The position numbers and the translations under genes are program-made. Of a DNA stretch of 64,000 nucleotides, positions 8,644 through 17,831 are shown piece by piece. Numbering within the stretch: the stretch's first letter is position 1; every line of letters starts with the position of its first letter. The stretch spans positions 1-64,000 of IMG/VR virus record IMGVR_UViG_3300035183_000720; one strand, given 5' to 3'. The notes below the pieces were generated by a model. The model saw nothing but the letters and a program-made list of their open reading frames with translations. It searched no databases and was not told where the DNA came from. The stretch comes from a virus.

Positions 8644-9297
8644 ATGAAACTCTTAGTCGAATTAAACGACAGTTTAGATGTACAAGTATTGACTGAAGGT
8701 ACAGGGAAGGAAAAACAATATTTTATTGAAGGTGTGTTTCTGCAAGGTGAAGTTAAAAATAAAAACGGACGTTTATATCCTATAGAGGTATTACGGAGGG
8801 AAACTGATCGTTATATTAAGGACTATGTTGAGGCTAATCGAGCTCTCGGTGAATTAGGACATCCTACTAATCCTTCTATTAATCTAGACAGGGTTTCCCA
8901 TAAAATCATTGGTTTGCGGGAGGATGGTAATAATATTGTCGGGAAAGCCAAGATTATGGACACTCCATATGGGAAAATTGTTAAAAGTTTAATGGACGAA
9001 GGAGTTAAGTTTGGGGTTAGTAGTCGGGGGTTAGGTAGTCTTCGCGAGAAGGATGGTGTTAAAGTAGTTTGTGAAGATTTTCATTTGATTACTGCAGCTG
9101 ATATTGTAGCTGATCCTTCTGCACCTGATGCGTTCGTCACTAACATTATGGAAAATAAAGAATGGGTTTGGGAAAATGGGAAATTGATTGAACGTGAAGT
9201 GGAAATTAAAAACATTATAAATAAAACAGCGAAAAAAGGTAAATTAAATGAAGAAAATTTGATTAAAATTTTCGAATATATTTTATCACAAGTCTAA
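8644..9297 (+). CDS. 21: Prohead protease (gp21-like, peptidase S80)
   Basis: Serine protease that cleaves core, scaffold, capsid and internal proteins after L/I-x-E during head maturation. Visible features are YFIEGVFLQGEVKNKNGRLYP, the GELGHP segment near residue 72 with the likely catalytic His, GVSSRG near residue 125 with the likely Ser, and ITAADIVADPSAP near residue 155. The length (217) matches the T4 enzyme. It starts 4 bp after the core protein stop. Its cleavage rule is central to the leader-peptide proteins found elsewhere in this window. Confidence 0.93.
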   Translation: MKLLVELNDSLDVQVLTEGTGKEKQYFIEGVFLQGEVKNKNGRLYPIEVLRRETDRYIKDYVEANRALGELGHPTNPSINLDRVSHKIIGLREDGNNIVGKAKIMDTPYGKIVKSLMDEGVKFGVSSRGLGSLREKDGVKVVCEDFHLITAADIVADPSAPDAFVTNIMENKEWVWENGKLIEREVEIKNIINKTAKKGKLNEENLIKIFEYILSQV

Positions 9298-9306
9298 GGA
9301 GAACTC

Positions 9307-10017
9307 ATGGATATTACAAAAGAATTGAAAAATCTTCTCGAAGGTTTAGAGCTCTCTGAGGATACTTTAGTCAAGTTGAAACTCATGATCGAAAAAGCAA
9401 TTCAGGAACGCACAGCTTCTTTGCAAGAGAAAGTTGAAGACGCTAAGAAAGAAGCTGAACTCCAGATTGAATCGATCAAGGTGAAAGCTGACGAGTATGC
9501 TCAGTACGTAGTTCAAGAAATAAGCGAAAAAGTTGATTCTTACGCTGAGTATGTAGTAGAGAAATTCATCAATGATAACAAAGCTGCTTTAGTTGAACAT
9601 CAAGAATATGAGCGCATGAAGCATATTTTTGAAAACATCAAGCGTGCTTTTGAGGATGGATTGTTCAAGTTAGATGAATCTTCTGCGCTTCAGAAGATGC
9701 AGGAGAAACTTGATGAAGCTGCTGAAGCTTATAATAAATTGTTTGAAGAAATGGTGACTCTCAAGAAGCAGCTTGAGGAACAGCAATTTGCGATCGTTTT
9801 TGAAAATCTTACAAGAGATTTAGCTGACACACAGCGCGAAAAGATTTCGAAATTGATCGAAAATATAAGTTTCGCTTCCATTGATGAATTTAAACGTGGA
9901 GTAGAATTGATGATTGAGGAAATCGTTTCTTCTAAGAAGGAACAGGTAAATGAGGTTAATGAAAAGCCTCAGCCTCAAATTGGTAATAAGATGAAAGAAT
10001 ATTTAAGTCATCTTTAA
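9307..10017 (+). CDS. 22: Prohead scaffold/core protein (gp22-like)
   Basis: Major scaffold protein around which the capsid assembles; removed by gp21 proteolysis. The 236-aa protein is highly charged and almost entirely alpha-helical coiled coil (Glu/Lys heptad-like stretches such as QEKVEDAKKEAELQIESIKV). It holds the gp22 position between 21 and 23. It has a tandem internal similarity: DEYAQYVVQEISEKV and DSYAEYVVEKF. ATG follows AAGGAGAACTC. Confidence 0.88.
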   Translation: MDITKELKNLLEGLELSEDTLVKLKLMIEKAIQERTASLQEKVEDAKKEAELQIESIKVKADEYAQYVVQEISEKVDSYAEYVVEKFINDNKAALVEHQEYERMKHIFENIKRAFEDGLFKLDESSALQKMQEKLDEAAEAYNKLFEEMVTLKKQLEEQQFAIVFENLTRDLADTQREKISKLIENISFASIDEFKRGVELMIEEIVSSKKEQVNEVNEKPQPQIGNKMKEYLSHL

Positions 10018-10026
10018 TCAACTAAT

Positions 10027-10034
10027 TATAAATA
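10027..10034 (+). promoter_or_regulatory. T4 late promoter (perfect TATAAATA)
   Basis: The exact T4 late consensus TATAAATA, 40 bp upstream of the major capsid start. It is the only perfect late box I found and precedes the most highly expressed virion gene. Confidence 0.85.
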
Positions 10035-10073
10035 AAAAGTGTTAAATTTTTCTGATTTAAAGGAGAAAAATAA

Positions 10074-11252
10074 ATGAGTCAAACATTACTCGAAAAATGG
10101 GAACCTGTTCTCGAGTCTGATAAGGTCGAGAAGATTACTGATCCCTATCGTAAAAAAGTTACTGCTCAGCTGTTAGAGAATCAAGAAAAATTCCTGGCTG
10201 AGACTGCACAAACTGTAGCGGGCAATATACAAAATTGGGATCCTGTATTGATCAGCTTAGTTCGCCGTATGGCGCCTAAGTTAATCGCTTATGATGTTTG
10301 CGGGGTACAACCCATGACGGGCCCTACTGGATTAGTTTTTGCGCTCCGTGCTCGTTACACCAATGCCACTGGCGCTGAAGCTTTATTCAATGAAGCTGAT
10401 ACTGATTTTTCTGGTACTGGTACTCATGCGGGTAGCGATCCTTTTGCTGTCGGTTATACTACCGGTACTGGTAAAGCTACCAACGATGGTGAGGCAGATC
10501 CTTGGCCTTCCATGTCGATGACCATTGAGAAGACAAGTGTTACTGCCCGCACTCGTCAACTTCGTGCTGACTACAGCTTAGAGTTAGCTCAAGATTTGCG
10601 CGCTATGCACGGTTTGGATGCTGAAAATGAGTTAGCAAATATTCTGTCGTCCGAAATTATTAGTGAAATCAATCGCGAGGTAGTTCGTACTATTTACGCG
10701 ATTGCCAAGCCAGGCGCTCAATTTGCATCGACTGCTGGCACGTTTGACCTTCAAAGCGATTCTGACGGCCGTTGGTCGGTAGAGCGTTTCAAAGGTCTTC
10801 TGTTCGCTATTGAGCGGGATGCCAATGCAGTTTCTATAGAAACTCGTCGCGGTAAAGGTAATATCATCATCACTTCCGCGGATGTTGCTTCTGCGTTAGT
10901 GATGGCAGGCGTTCTTGATTATGCTCCTGCTCTTCAGAGCAGCACCGCTATGGATGTCGATGCGACGGGAACGACTTATGCAGGCCAGATGGGTCGTTTC
11001 AAAGTTTTTGTAGATCCGTTTTTGGGCGCTGACGGTTATGTTGTTGGCTACAAGGGCACGAATGCTTATGATGCAGGCATGTTCTATTGTCCTTATGTTC
11101 CTTTACAGATGGTTCGTGCTACGGATACTGCTACGTTCCAACCGGCGATTGGTTTCAAGACGCGTTATGGGATGATTGCTAACCCGTTCACGACTTTGAA
11201 CGCCAATCAGAACATTTACTACCGTAAGGTTAAGGTCCTGCACTTGCTGTAG
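10074..11252 (+). CDS. 23: Major capsid protein (gp23-like)
   Basis: HK97-fold hexamer subunit of the head shell. Recognisable gp23 segments include LISLVRRMAPKLIAYDVCGVQPM near residue 60 and PTGLVFALRARY, AEADPWPSMSMTIEK-like (residue ~143) and RLRADYSLELAQDLRAMHGLDAE-like (~residues 165-185), and the C-terminal GFKTRYGMIANPF. At 392 aa it is shorter than T4 gp23 (521 aa). The N-terminal ~55 residues probably form the propeptide removed by gp21. AAGGAGAAAAATA ribosome site. Terminator follows. Confidence 0.95.
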   Translation: MSQTLLEKWEPVLESDKVEKITDPYRKKVTAQLLENQEKFLAETAQTVAGNIQNWDPVLISLVRRMAPKLIAYDVCGVQPMTGPTGLVFALRARYTNATGAEALFNEADTDFSGTGTHAGSDPFAVGYTTGTGKATNDGEADPWPSMSMTIEKTSVTARTRQLRADYSLELAQDLRAMHGLDAENELANILSSEIISEINREVVRTIYAIAKPGAQFASTAGTFDLQSDSDGRWSVERFKGLLFAIERDANAVSIETRRGKGNIIITSADVASALVMAGVLDYAPALQSSTAMDVDATGTTYAGQMGRFKVFVDPFLGADGYVVGYKGTNAYDAGMFYCPYVPLQMVRATDTATFQPAIGFKTRYGMIANPFTTLNANQNIYYRKVKVLHLL

Positions 11253-11281
11253 AACTAGAATAATAACGTTTCTGTATTTCG

Positions 11282-11307
11282 AAGCCTAGGGAAACCTAGG
11301 CTTTTTT
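11282..11307 (+). terminator. Rho-independent terminator after gene 23
   Basis: A 9-bp stem AAGCCTAGG/CCTAGGCTT with a GAAA tetraloop and a T-run to 11307. Confidence 0.9.
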
Positions 11308-11311
11308 GTTG

Positions 11312-11319
11312 AATAAATA
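11312..11319 (+). promoter_or_regulatory. Late promoter box (AATAAATA)
   Basis: AATAAATA directly after the gene 23 terminator and 27 bp before the lysozyme start, consistent with late expression of lysis enzyme. Confidence 0.5.
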
Positions 11320-11345
11320 TTATCATCTAATTTCAGGATACTATC

Positions 11346-11816
11346 ATGAAAGTATCGCAGCAAGGATTAGAACTCATAAAAGCATTTGAAGGTTTCAGGT
11401 CGAGATCATATCAAGATGTAGTCGGTGTTTGGACGATTGGTTACGGCACAACTCGTGTGGATGGGCAGCCTGTTTGTCAAGGCATGGTTTGTACGCGAGA
11501 GCAAGCAGAAGAATGGCTCCGCGAGGATGTTGAGAAGCATCTACAAGAAGTTTCATTTTTGATCAATCCTAAGATAAAACTCACCCAAAATCAGGTTGAC
11601 GCCATTGCGAGTCTTGTTTATAATATTGGTGTGGGTAATTTTAGTAGAAGTACACTTTTGAGGCTTATCAATGTGGGTGATATGGAAGGAGCTGCGAAGC
11701 AATTTCTTCGTTGGAATAAAGCTGGCGGTAGAGTAGTAGAAGGGTTGGTTCGCCGACGTCAAGCAGAAGCTGAATTATTCATGACCCCAGACGAGCAAAA
11801 TATATGGGAAATTTAA
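11346..11816 (+). CDS. Endolysin, GH24 phage lysozyme
   Basis: Muramidase that cleaves the MurNAc-GlcNAc bond in peptidoglycan at lysis. It is a 156-aa soluble protein with the GH24 catalytic signature: KAFEGF with Glu15, then YGTT (WTIGYGTTRVDG) near residue 33. NQVDAIASLVYNIGVGNF and LRRRQAEAELF-like (VRRRQAEAELF) C-terminal motifs are typical of the P22/lambdoid RrrD-type lysozymes. No signal or SAR helix is seen, so it needs a holin. The 3' end overlaps the next gene by 13 bp. Likely late-expressed. Confidence 0.93.
   Translation: MKVSQQGLELIKAFEGFRSRSYQDVVGVWTIGYGTTRVDGQPVCQGMVCTREQAEEWLREDVEKHLQEVSFLINPKIKLTQNQVDAIASLVYNIGVGNFSRSTLLRLINVGDMEGAAKQFLRWNKAGGRVVEGLVRRRQAEAELFMTPDEQNIWEI
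11596..11624 (+). promoter_or_regulatory. Putative sigma70 promoter inside the lysozyme gene
   Basis: TTGACG at 11596-11601, a 17-bp spacer and a perfect TATAAT at 11619-11624. It lies ~180 bp before the tube-like gene that starts the uvsY-uvsW-55-47-46 run, so it could supply early transcription of the recombination genes independent of the late lysozyme transcript. Confidence 0.55.
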
Positions 11817-12262
11817 ACTACAATCTCGCAACAAATACCAATTTCAAAATTGAGATCGCAGGGGCACCTGAATTCAATTACTTCGTTCAAAGTGTCAGTT
11901 TGCCTGGCATCTCGATGGGTGGCGTTGAAATCGATTACATAAATAATCAAGTATTCATGCCTAGTGATAGAATTGATTACGACCCACTTGTTTTTACATA
12001 TGTTTTATCAGAAGATTGGGGAAATTATAGGTTTCTTCATCAATGGATGCGCGACATTCGATCGGTAGATTATCCTCCTAGACATTTTCGTGATGTCACA
12101 TTACATATACTCAACAATAATAAACTTGAGAATTTTAAAATTCTATTCTATGATTGCTTCCCGTCATCTCTCTCAGAAATTGATTTAGAGTCTGCTGTTA
12201 CTGACACATCACCATTAGTATCAACTGCAACTATTCGTTATCAATATTTTGATATAAGGTGA
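11804..12262 (+). CDS. Tail tube-fold structural protein (gp19-like paralogue)
   Basis: A 152-aa protein with a tube-protein-like opening (TNFKIEIAGAPEFNYFVQSVSLPGISMG) and an end pattern (STATIRYQYFDIR) resembling the strand that closes tube-fold proteins. Such proteins in T4-like phages act as tube, tube initiator or baseplate-tube junction parts. Which role applies cannot be decided from sequence alone. It overlaps the lysozyme end by 13 bp and is followed 4 bp later by uvsY. Confidence 0.6.
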   Translation: MGNLNYNLATNTNFKIEIAGAPEFNYFVQSVSLPGISMGGVEIDYINNQVFMPSDRIDYDPLVFTYVLSEDWGNYRFLHQWMRDIRSVDYPPRHFRDVTLHILNNNKLENFKILFYDCFPSSLSEIDLESAVTDTSPLVSTATIRYQYFDIR

Positions 12263-12266
12263 AAAG

Positions 12267-12695
12267 ATGAAAATTGAAGATATTCGTGATTTGATGGAAA
12301 AAGATAGCAAGATTGATGACACGGCTCTTGATGCTGAAAGTCTCAAAATTCCTTACTTACATAGCAAATGGTACAGTATTTTCATAGATGAATTGCGTTT
12401 ATTGAGAGGTCTCGAACAAGAGTACAATCGCCTACATAAAGAAAAAACTGAGTATTATCTCGGTAAAGCTGATGATGAAGTTTATGAAAAGAAACCTCTT
12501 GATCACAAAATTCTCAAGCAAGATCTCGATATCTACTTAAAAGCGGACGATGATCTGATGAAACTTGAAAGTAGGAAAATTTTGCAACAAATGAAAGTTG
12601 AAATGATTGAGAGCTTCATAAAGAACATCAATCAACGCACTTTCATTATTCGAAATGCCATCGAGTTCATGAAATTTAAAAACGGTATTGCGTGA
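12267..12695 (+). CDS. uvsY: UvsY recombination mediator
   Basis: Loads UvsX recombinase on gp32-coated ssDNA. Its 142 residues match the T4 UvsY size (137). The layout is similar too: an opening (MKIEDIRDLMEKDSKID) like T4 MRLEDLQEELKKDV, the HSKWYSIF tract like YSKWLN, the EYYLGKADDEVYEKKPLD stretch, and a helical C-terminus (NQRTFIIRNAIEFMKF). It overlaps uvsW by 4 bp (GTGA), as the T4 genes are adjacent. Confidence 0.9.
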   Translation: MKIEDIRDLMEKDSKIDDTALDAESLKIPYLHSKWYSIFIDELRLLRGLEQEYNRLHKEKTEYYLGKADDEVYEKKPLDHKILKQDLDIYLKADDDLMKLESRKILQQMKVEMIESFIKNINQRTFIIRNAIEFMKFKNGIA

Positions 12696-14188
12696 CGGCT
12701 GATATTAAAGTCTATAAGTACAACGAACTTTACATTCGAATTGATTCTGAGCGTAGCATACTTTACGAGATTCAGGATCATTTTAGTTTCTTAGCAAGGA
12801 ACTACAAATTCATGCCGCAATATAAACATGGAGGTTGGGATGGTAAAGTTCGTCTCTTCAATGTTGCCACGAGGCTACTCCCTTCAGGATTGCTCGTTGA
12901 TTTAGTAAAATTTTGCGAGAAATACAACTATTCAATTGAGCTTGTAGATAAGAAGAAATTCAAGCCTGTTGATTTTAAAGAAGATATTGAAGAATTTCTG
13001 AAAGATTTGCCCACCATTACAAAAATGTCAGTGGAAGGCGAATATCAGTATCAGTTGGATGCTTTTTTGAAATGTCTCAAGTACAATAAAGCACTCGTAT
13101 TATCTCCTACTGGTTCTGGTAAGAGCCACATCATATATCTCATTACTCGTTTCTTACACAGATATACTGACGAATCGATTCTCATCTGTGTTCCTACCGT
13201 ATCATTAGTCGAGCAGATGGTGAGTGATTTTGCCAGCTACGCGAATGACGGTTTCAATGCTAAATTTGAATGTCATAAGATTTATAGTGGCAAAGCTAGA
13301 AAATCTGACAAGAGAATTGTCGTAACTACTTGGCAAAGCATCTATAAACTACCGAAAGAATGGTTCAGTAATTTTGGTAGTTTTATTTGTGATGAAGCCC
13401 ACCAAGCCGACAGTAACAGTATCACTAAAATCATTCGTAATCTTCCTCATGCGCCCTTTAGGTTTGGATTTACAGGGACGTTAGATGGGAGTAGAACTCA
13501 TGAAATGTGTTTGCGGGGAATGTTCGGTCCTATCTTGAAAACGACAACAACGAAAAAACTCATGGATGAGGGTGTCTTAGCTAAATTGAGAATTGATGTT
13601 GTGGTGCTTCAGTACAGCACAGAAGAACGTAAGCACGTCCATAAAAATTGCAAAACGTATCATGATGAGATCAGCTGGTTGGTGGATCATGACAAAAGAA
13701 ATAAATTTATAGTTGCTACTGCACTCTCGCAACCAAAGAACACATTGGTGCTTTTCAATTTCATTGAAGGACATGGTGAAAAATTATATAATCTCGCAAA
13801 GACATACGCAAAAGAACTTGGAAAAGAAGTTTTCTTCGTTCATGGTGATGTGAAAGTCGGAGAAAGAGAGCAAATTCGTCATCTAGCCGAGAAGCAAGAT
13901 AATATTATTATTTTTGCCAGTTACGGCACATTCAGTACGGGTATTAACATCAAGAATCTTCATACCGTTATATTCGCACATCCTTTCAAAGCTCGAATTC
14001 GAAACCTACAATCTATTGGCAGATCATTACGTAAAAGTAGCGGGAAAGAAGAGGCGAAATTAATTGACATTAGTGACAATCTATCATATGGTAGTAAGCG
14101 CAATGTGACATTTGAACATCTTTTAGAAAGGCTTAAGATTTATGCGGCTGAGCAATTCAGATATACCACCAGAGAACGAAAACTTTGA
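12692..14188 (+). CDS. uvsW: UvsW helicase (SF2 recombination helicase)
   Basis: Unwinds branched DNA and R-loops during recombination-dependent replication. SF2 motifs are in order: Walker A SPTGSGKSH near residue 140, DEAH box CDEAHQADS near residue 234, GFTGTLDG near residue 260, motif V (TFSTGINIKNL) and motif VI (QSIGRSLRKS) near residue 445. The N-terminal HGGWDGKVRLF stretch is typical of UvsW. Its 498 residues match T4 (~500). GTG start coupled to uvsY. Confidence 0.95.
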   Translation: MTADIKVYKYNELYIRIDSERSILYEIQDHFSFLARNYKFMPQYKHGGWDGKVRLFNVATRLLPSGLLVDLVKFCEKYNYSIELVDKKKFKPVDFKEDIEEFLKDLPTITKMSVEGEYQYQLDAFLKCLKYNKALVLSPTGSGKSHIIYLITRFLHRYTDESILICVPTVSLVEQMVSDFASYANDGFNAKFECHKIYSGKARKSDKRIVVTTWQSIYKLPKEWFSNFGSFICDEAHQADSNSITKIIRNLPHAPFRFGFTGTLDGSRTHEMCLRGMFGPILKTTTTKKLMDEGVLAKLRIDVVVLQYSTEERKHVHKNCKTYHDEISWLVDHDKRNKFIVATALSQPKNTLVLFNFIEGHGEKLYNLAKTYAKELGKEVFFVHGDVKVGEREQIRHLAEKQDNIIIFASYGTFSTGINIKNLHTVIFAHPFKARIRNLQSIGRSLRKSSGKEEAKLIDISDNLSYGSKRNVTFEHLLERLKIYAAEQFRYTTRERKL

Positions 14189-14573
14189 AATGCCTCTGAG
14201 GCTCATTAGTCTGTCTAACGGTGCTCTTGTTTTAGGAAAAATAGCTGCAATAGAGCAAAATATAGTTCAGATGGTGTTTCCTGTTTCACTGAGAGTCGTT
14301 TATGATGGCGAAGGGGATATTGTTACTACTAGCGCTATTCCCTATCAGATGCCATTCGCAGTACTAAGTCCTTTCAGTGTCGTTAATTTCAATCTCAGTC
14401 AGATAGTGAGTTTCGCTGAACCTGCTCCGGAATTGATTGAACAATATAAGAGTATTATGCAAAAAGTAACAGAGAAGTTTGTGTTAACCACGATGAAAGA
14501 TATGAAACAAATTTCTGATGAGACGAATAAAACAGATGATATATGGGAGTACTACCTAAAAACAATTCATTGA
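14142..14573 (+). CDS. Sm-like fold candidate protein (paralogue of 21051 gene)
   Basis: 143 aa. The core (LRLISLSNGALVLGKIAAIEQNIVQM...PVSL...PYQMPFAVLSPFSVVNFNLSQIVSF) has the short strand-turn-strand look of Sm/Lsm small beta-barrels, followed by a helical tail (ELIEQYKSIMQKV). The gene at 21051 has the same plan. The ATG at 14142 overlaps uvsW by 47 bp; an in-frame ATG at 14190 starts just after uvsW and at the conserved core, and may be the real start. RNA binding is inferred only. Confidence 0.5.
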   Translation: MRLSNSDIPPENENFEMPLRLISLSNGALVLGKIAAIEQNIVQMVFPVSLRVVYDGEGDIVTTSAIPYQMPFAVLSPFSVVNFNLSQIVSFAEPAPELIEQYKSIMQKVTEKFVLTTMKDMKQISDETNKTDDIWEYYLKTIH

Positions 14574-14581
14574 GGATATCT

Positions 14582-15046
14582 ATGGCAACAAACTATGTGG
14601 ATAATACGAAGTTTCTTAATTTACTGAACGAATATATTGAAGAACGCGAGAAACGGAAGCAACAAGGTTTACCTCCCCCTAAAATTTCGAATGAAATTGG
14701 CAAGATCTTCATTGACATTGCAAAAAATTTAAGTCTTCGTTATAATTTTAATGGATATACTTTCAGGGATGAGATGATTGGAGATGGTATCTTGAATGCA
14801 GTAGAAGCAATTGATAGTTTTGACCCTCAGAAGAGCAATAATCCTTTTGCATATTTCACGCAAATCATTTATTGGGCATTTGTTAGACGTATAGAAAAGG
14901 AAAAGAAAGAAAGAGATGTTCGCGATAATATGATGTTTGATGTTGAAATTGAGACTTACACAACTATTGAGGGTGAAAAGTTCAATTTAAATCAAGATAA
15001 TCTTTACCTGTGGTATTATAACCAAAACAAGGAAAGGTTAGAATGA
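14582..15046 (+). CDS. 55: Late sigma factor (gp55-like)
   Basis: Sigma-70-family factor that directs host RNA polymerase to TATAAATA late promoters. The ATG at 14582 follows TGAGGATATCT; upstream in-frame ATGs lie inside the previous gene. Conserved segments match T4 gp55: MATNYVDNTKF at the start, LSLRYNFNGYTFRDEMIGDGI (T4 LSKRFNFSGY...EMIADGI), FDPQKSNNPFAYFTQIIYWAFVRRI and KKERD. At 154 aa it is shorter than T4 (185) and ends ...LWYYNQNKERLE, without an obvious SLDFL-type clamp-binding tail. Overlaps gene 47 by 4 bp. Confidence 0.92.
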   Translation: MATNYVDNTKFLNLLNEYIEEREKRKQQGLPPPKISNEIGKIFIDIAKNLSLRYNFNGYTFRDEMIGDGILNAVEAIDSFDPQKSNNPFAYFTQIIYWAFVRRIEKEKKERDVRDNMMFDVEIETYTTIEGEKFNLNQDNLYLWYYNQNKERLE

Positions 15047-16107
15047 AAATTGCGATGATAACGGACATTCACTTTGGTGTCCGTAATGATTCGAAGTTCT
15101 TTCATGATAATCTTTTCAAGTTCATCGAAAATACTTTCTTGCCGTACATCAAAGAAAATAATATTAAGACTTTACTCATTTTAGGTGATACGTGGGATCG
15201 TCGAAAATATATCAATTTTTATACATTTTATGATGTTCGCAAGCGATTTTTTGATAAGTTGCGCGATTTAGACGTTGAAACTAAAATAATCTACGGGAAT
15301 CATGACGTTTATTTCAAGAATGTGAATGATGTGAATGGTATTGATTTCTTAGCGCAAGCTTATCCTAATATAGAAGTAGTTGAAACATATAAAGTTTTTG
15401 ATTTCGATGGATTAAAATTGGGCATGATTAGTTGGATTCATAATGGAAATTTAGAAGAAAGTCTTGACTGGATTTCGAAAGTTGATTGTGATGTGCTTTG
15501 CGGTCATTTTGAGATCAAAAATTTTGAAATGATCAAAGGACAATATTGTGAGCATGGTTTTGAGGCTAACATCTTCAATCGATTCGAATATGTTTTCAGT
15601 GGACATTTTCATGTTACCAGTTCAGATGGTCGAATTTTTTATCTAGGCAATCCGAATCAAACTAATTGGAGTGATTATGGCCTAAAGAAAGGTTTTCATG
15701 TTTTCGACACTCGAACGAGAGAATTAGAGTTCGTAGAGAATCCTTTCTATGTCTATAAAAAGTATCAGTACGATGAGTCAGTTGATTTGTTGACATTCAA
15801 CTATGATGAATTTCAGGATAAAATTGTAAGGGTTTATGTAAATACATTTGACCTTTTGAATCGACGTAAATTTGATCTCTTCATCGATAAGTTATCGCAG
15901 ATCGCTTTTAATGTTGATGTGCAAGAAACAGATACTACTTTGAATGAGATTGATCCTGATGAAGCATCTGCAATTCAATATACAGATACTATGAGTTTGA
16001 TCGATCAGTACATCGAAGCTATCAACTCAGAAGGTTTAGATAAGAAGAAGCTGCGTTCATATTTCCAAGAAATTTATAATGAAGCTTTGGAAAAGATGGC
16101 TGTATGA
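15043..16107 (+). CDS. 47: Recombination nuclease subunit gp47 (Mre11-like)
   Basis: Metallophosphoesterase nuclease that works with gp46 in DNA end resection and host DNA breakdown. Motifs visible in order: ITDIHFGVRND (D, H), ILGDTWDRR (D), IYGNHDVYF (N, H), CGHFEI and FSGHFHV with the metal-binding His residues. 354 aa, close to the T4 protein. Overlaps 55 and 46 by 4 bp each, so translation is coupled. Confidence 0.95.
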   Translation: MKIAMITDIHFGVRNDSKFFHDNLFKFIENTFLPYIKENNIKTLLILGDTWDRRKYINFYTFYDVRKRFFDKLRDLDVETKIIYGNHDVYFKNVNDVNGIDFLAQAYPNIEVVETYKVFDFDGLKLGMISWIHNGNLEESLDWISKVDCDVLCGHFEIKNFEMIKGQYCEHGFEANIFNRFEYVFSGHFHVTSSDGRIFYLGNPNQTNWSDYGLKKGFHVFDTRTRELEFVENPFYVYKKYQYDESVDLLTFNYDEFQDKIVRVYVNTFDLLNRRKFDLFIDKLSQIAFNVDVQETDTTLNEIDPDEASAIQYTDTMSLIDQYIEAINSEGLDKKKLRSYFQEIYNEALEKMAV

Positions 16108-17831
16108 TTACATTCCATACTATTCGTTATAAGAATCTCTTGAGTTTCGGTAATATGATGACTGAAATTCAGCTTGATCGAAGCCCTACCACTCTCATTC
16201 AGGGTAGAAATGGTAGTGGCAAAAGTGCTCTATTGGATGGAATCTGTTTTGCTTTATTCGGCAAGCCATTTCGAAAGATTAATCGACCTCAGTTAGTCAA
16301 TTATAAAAATCGCAAAGAGCTTTTAGTTGAGATTGAATTTTCGACTAGAGGCAGCCGTTATATGATTCGACGTGGAATGAATCCACAAGTTTTTGAGATT
16401 TACAAGGATGGAGAACTCATCAATCAGAATGCCGCTTCACGCGATTACCAAGAATATCTTGAGAGAAATATTCTGAGTTTTGATTATTCAGCCTTCACGC
16501 AAATCGTTATTCTAGGTAAGGCGACTTATGTGAGTTTCATGCGGCTGAATGCTGATCAGCGTCGAAAGTTTATTGAAAGTATACTTGGCTTGAATATCTT
16601 CAGTGCAATGACTGAAGTTCATCGTTCAAAGTTATCGGAGCTCAAGGAGAAAATCAATGAAGTGAAGAATGCGATAACAATCACAAAAGAAAAGATTGAG
16701 CTTCGCGAAAATTATATTCATAAGTTAGAAGCAGATGCGGCCGCAAAACGTGAAGAGTTGACTACTAAAATTGAAGCTCAGATTGAAACTATTCAACGAG
16801 AAATCGCGGATATAGATAAACAAATACAAGAGATAAGCAGCCAAAAACAAGAAATCGATACTGAAAAGCAAGAGAGTTTGAAAGCTCGCATTCAGCAGCT
16901 CAATGGATTGATTGCTAAAAGTGAAATTCGACAGAAGCAATTATTAAGTGATATTCATTTTTTTATGGGAAATGATGCTTGTCCTACTTGTGGTCAATCT
17001 ATAGAAGAAGACTTTAAGAAAATTAAAATTTCTGAGCTTGAGAATAAATCAAAAGAAATTTCAAAAGTAATTGAGGAATTAAGTAAGAAAAGCAATGAAG
17101 CGGTTTCAGCTTTAAATGAATTCAATCATGCCGTTGAAACCAATCATAAGTTAGCCAAACAAATATCAGCGTTGGTTGCCAGTAAAGATGAAAAGTACAA
17201 ACAAATTGCCTTGTTGAGATCTGAAAAAGAAAAGGAATGTGATAATGATATGGAGAAAGTAGAAGCCGAAAGAAAGAAATTGGATGATCTTCGTGACTCT
17301 TACAATAAATTATTAGACAAGAAATCAGAATTGCTTGAACGCCTTGAGTATTTTGAATTGATTTCAAGTATGTTGAAGGATACTGGCATCAAGCGCATGG
17401 TGATTCGAAAGTACATTCCTTACATTAATAATATCACTAACGCGTACTTGAAAAATCTTGGTTTCTTTGTTAAATTTACACTGGATGAAAACTTTGATGA
17501 GAAGATTTTAGCTAGAGGCATCGATGAACTGAGTTACAATAATTTCAGTGAAGGTGAGAAGTTGAGAATTGATCTTGCTATCTTACTGACCTGGCGAGAA
17601 GTTGCTAAGATGAGAAATAATATGAGTACTAATTTACTCATTTTCGATGAAATTTTTGATAGTTCGATGGATCAAGCAGGCGTGGATGCTTTTGTTGAAT
17701 TGTTAGGGAAGATGAAGAACACGAATGTTTTTGTCATCAGCCATACGCCTGACAAGCTAGCAGATAAGTTCCATAGCAGCATCAGCTTCAGTAAAGAAAA
17801 TGGGTTCAGTAAGATGACAAATTTTGCTTGA
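16104..17831 (+). CDS. 46: Recombination nuclease subunit gp46 (Rad50-like SMC ATPase)
   Basis: ATPase partner of gp47. Walker A GRNGSGKSA near residue 36, a long coiled coil (~residues 170-430) interrupted by the zinc-hook CPTC near residue 295 (GNDACPTCGQSIEEDF), the ABC signature NFSEGEKLRIDLA near residue 480 and Walker B LLIFDEIFDSS near residue 513. 575 aa, as in T4. The stop codon TGA is embedded in the -35 box of the gene 45 promoter. Confidence 0.95.
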   Translation: MITFHTIRYKNLLSFGNMMTEIQLDRSPTTLIQGRNGSGKSALLDGICFALFGKPFRKINRPQLVNYKNRKELLVEIEFSTRGSRYMIRRGMNPQVFEIYKDGELINQNAASRDYQEYLERNILSFDYSAFTQIVILGKATYVSFMRLNADQRRKFIESILGLNIFSAMTEVHRSKLSELKEKINEVKNAITITKEKIELRENYIHKLEADAAAKREELTTKIEAQIETIQREIADIDKQIQEISSQKQEIDTEKQESLKARIQQLNGLIAKSEIRQKQLLSDIHFFMGNDACPTCGQSIEEDFKKIKISELENKSKEISKVIEELSKKSNEAVSALNEFNHAVETNHKLAKQISALVASKDEKYKQIALLRSEKEKECDNDMEKVEAERKKLDDLRDSYNKLLDKKSELLERLEYFELISSMLKDTGIKRMVIRKYIPYINNITNAYLKNLGFFVKFTLDENFDEKILARGIDELSYNNFSEGEKLRIDLAILLTWREVAKMRNNMSTNLLIFDEIFDSSMDQAGVDAFVELLGKMKNTNVFVISHTPDKLADKFHSSISFSKENGFSKMTNFA

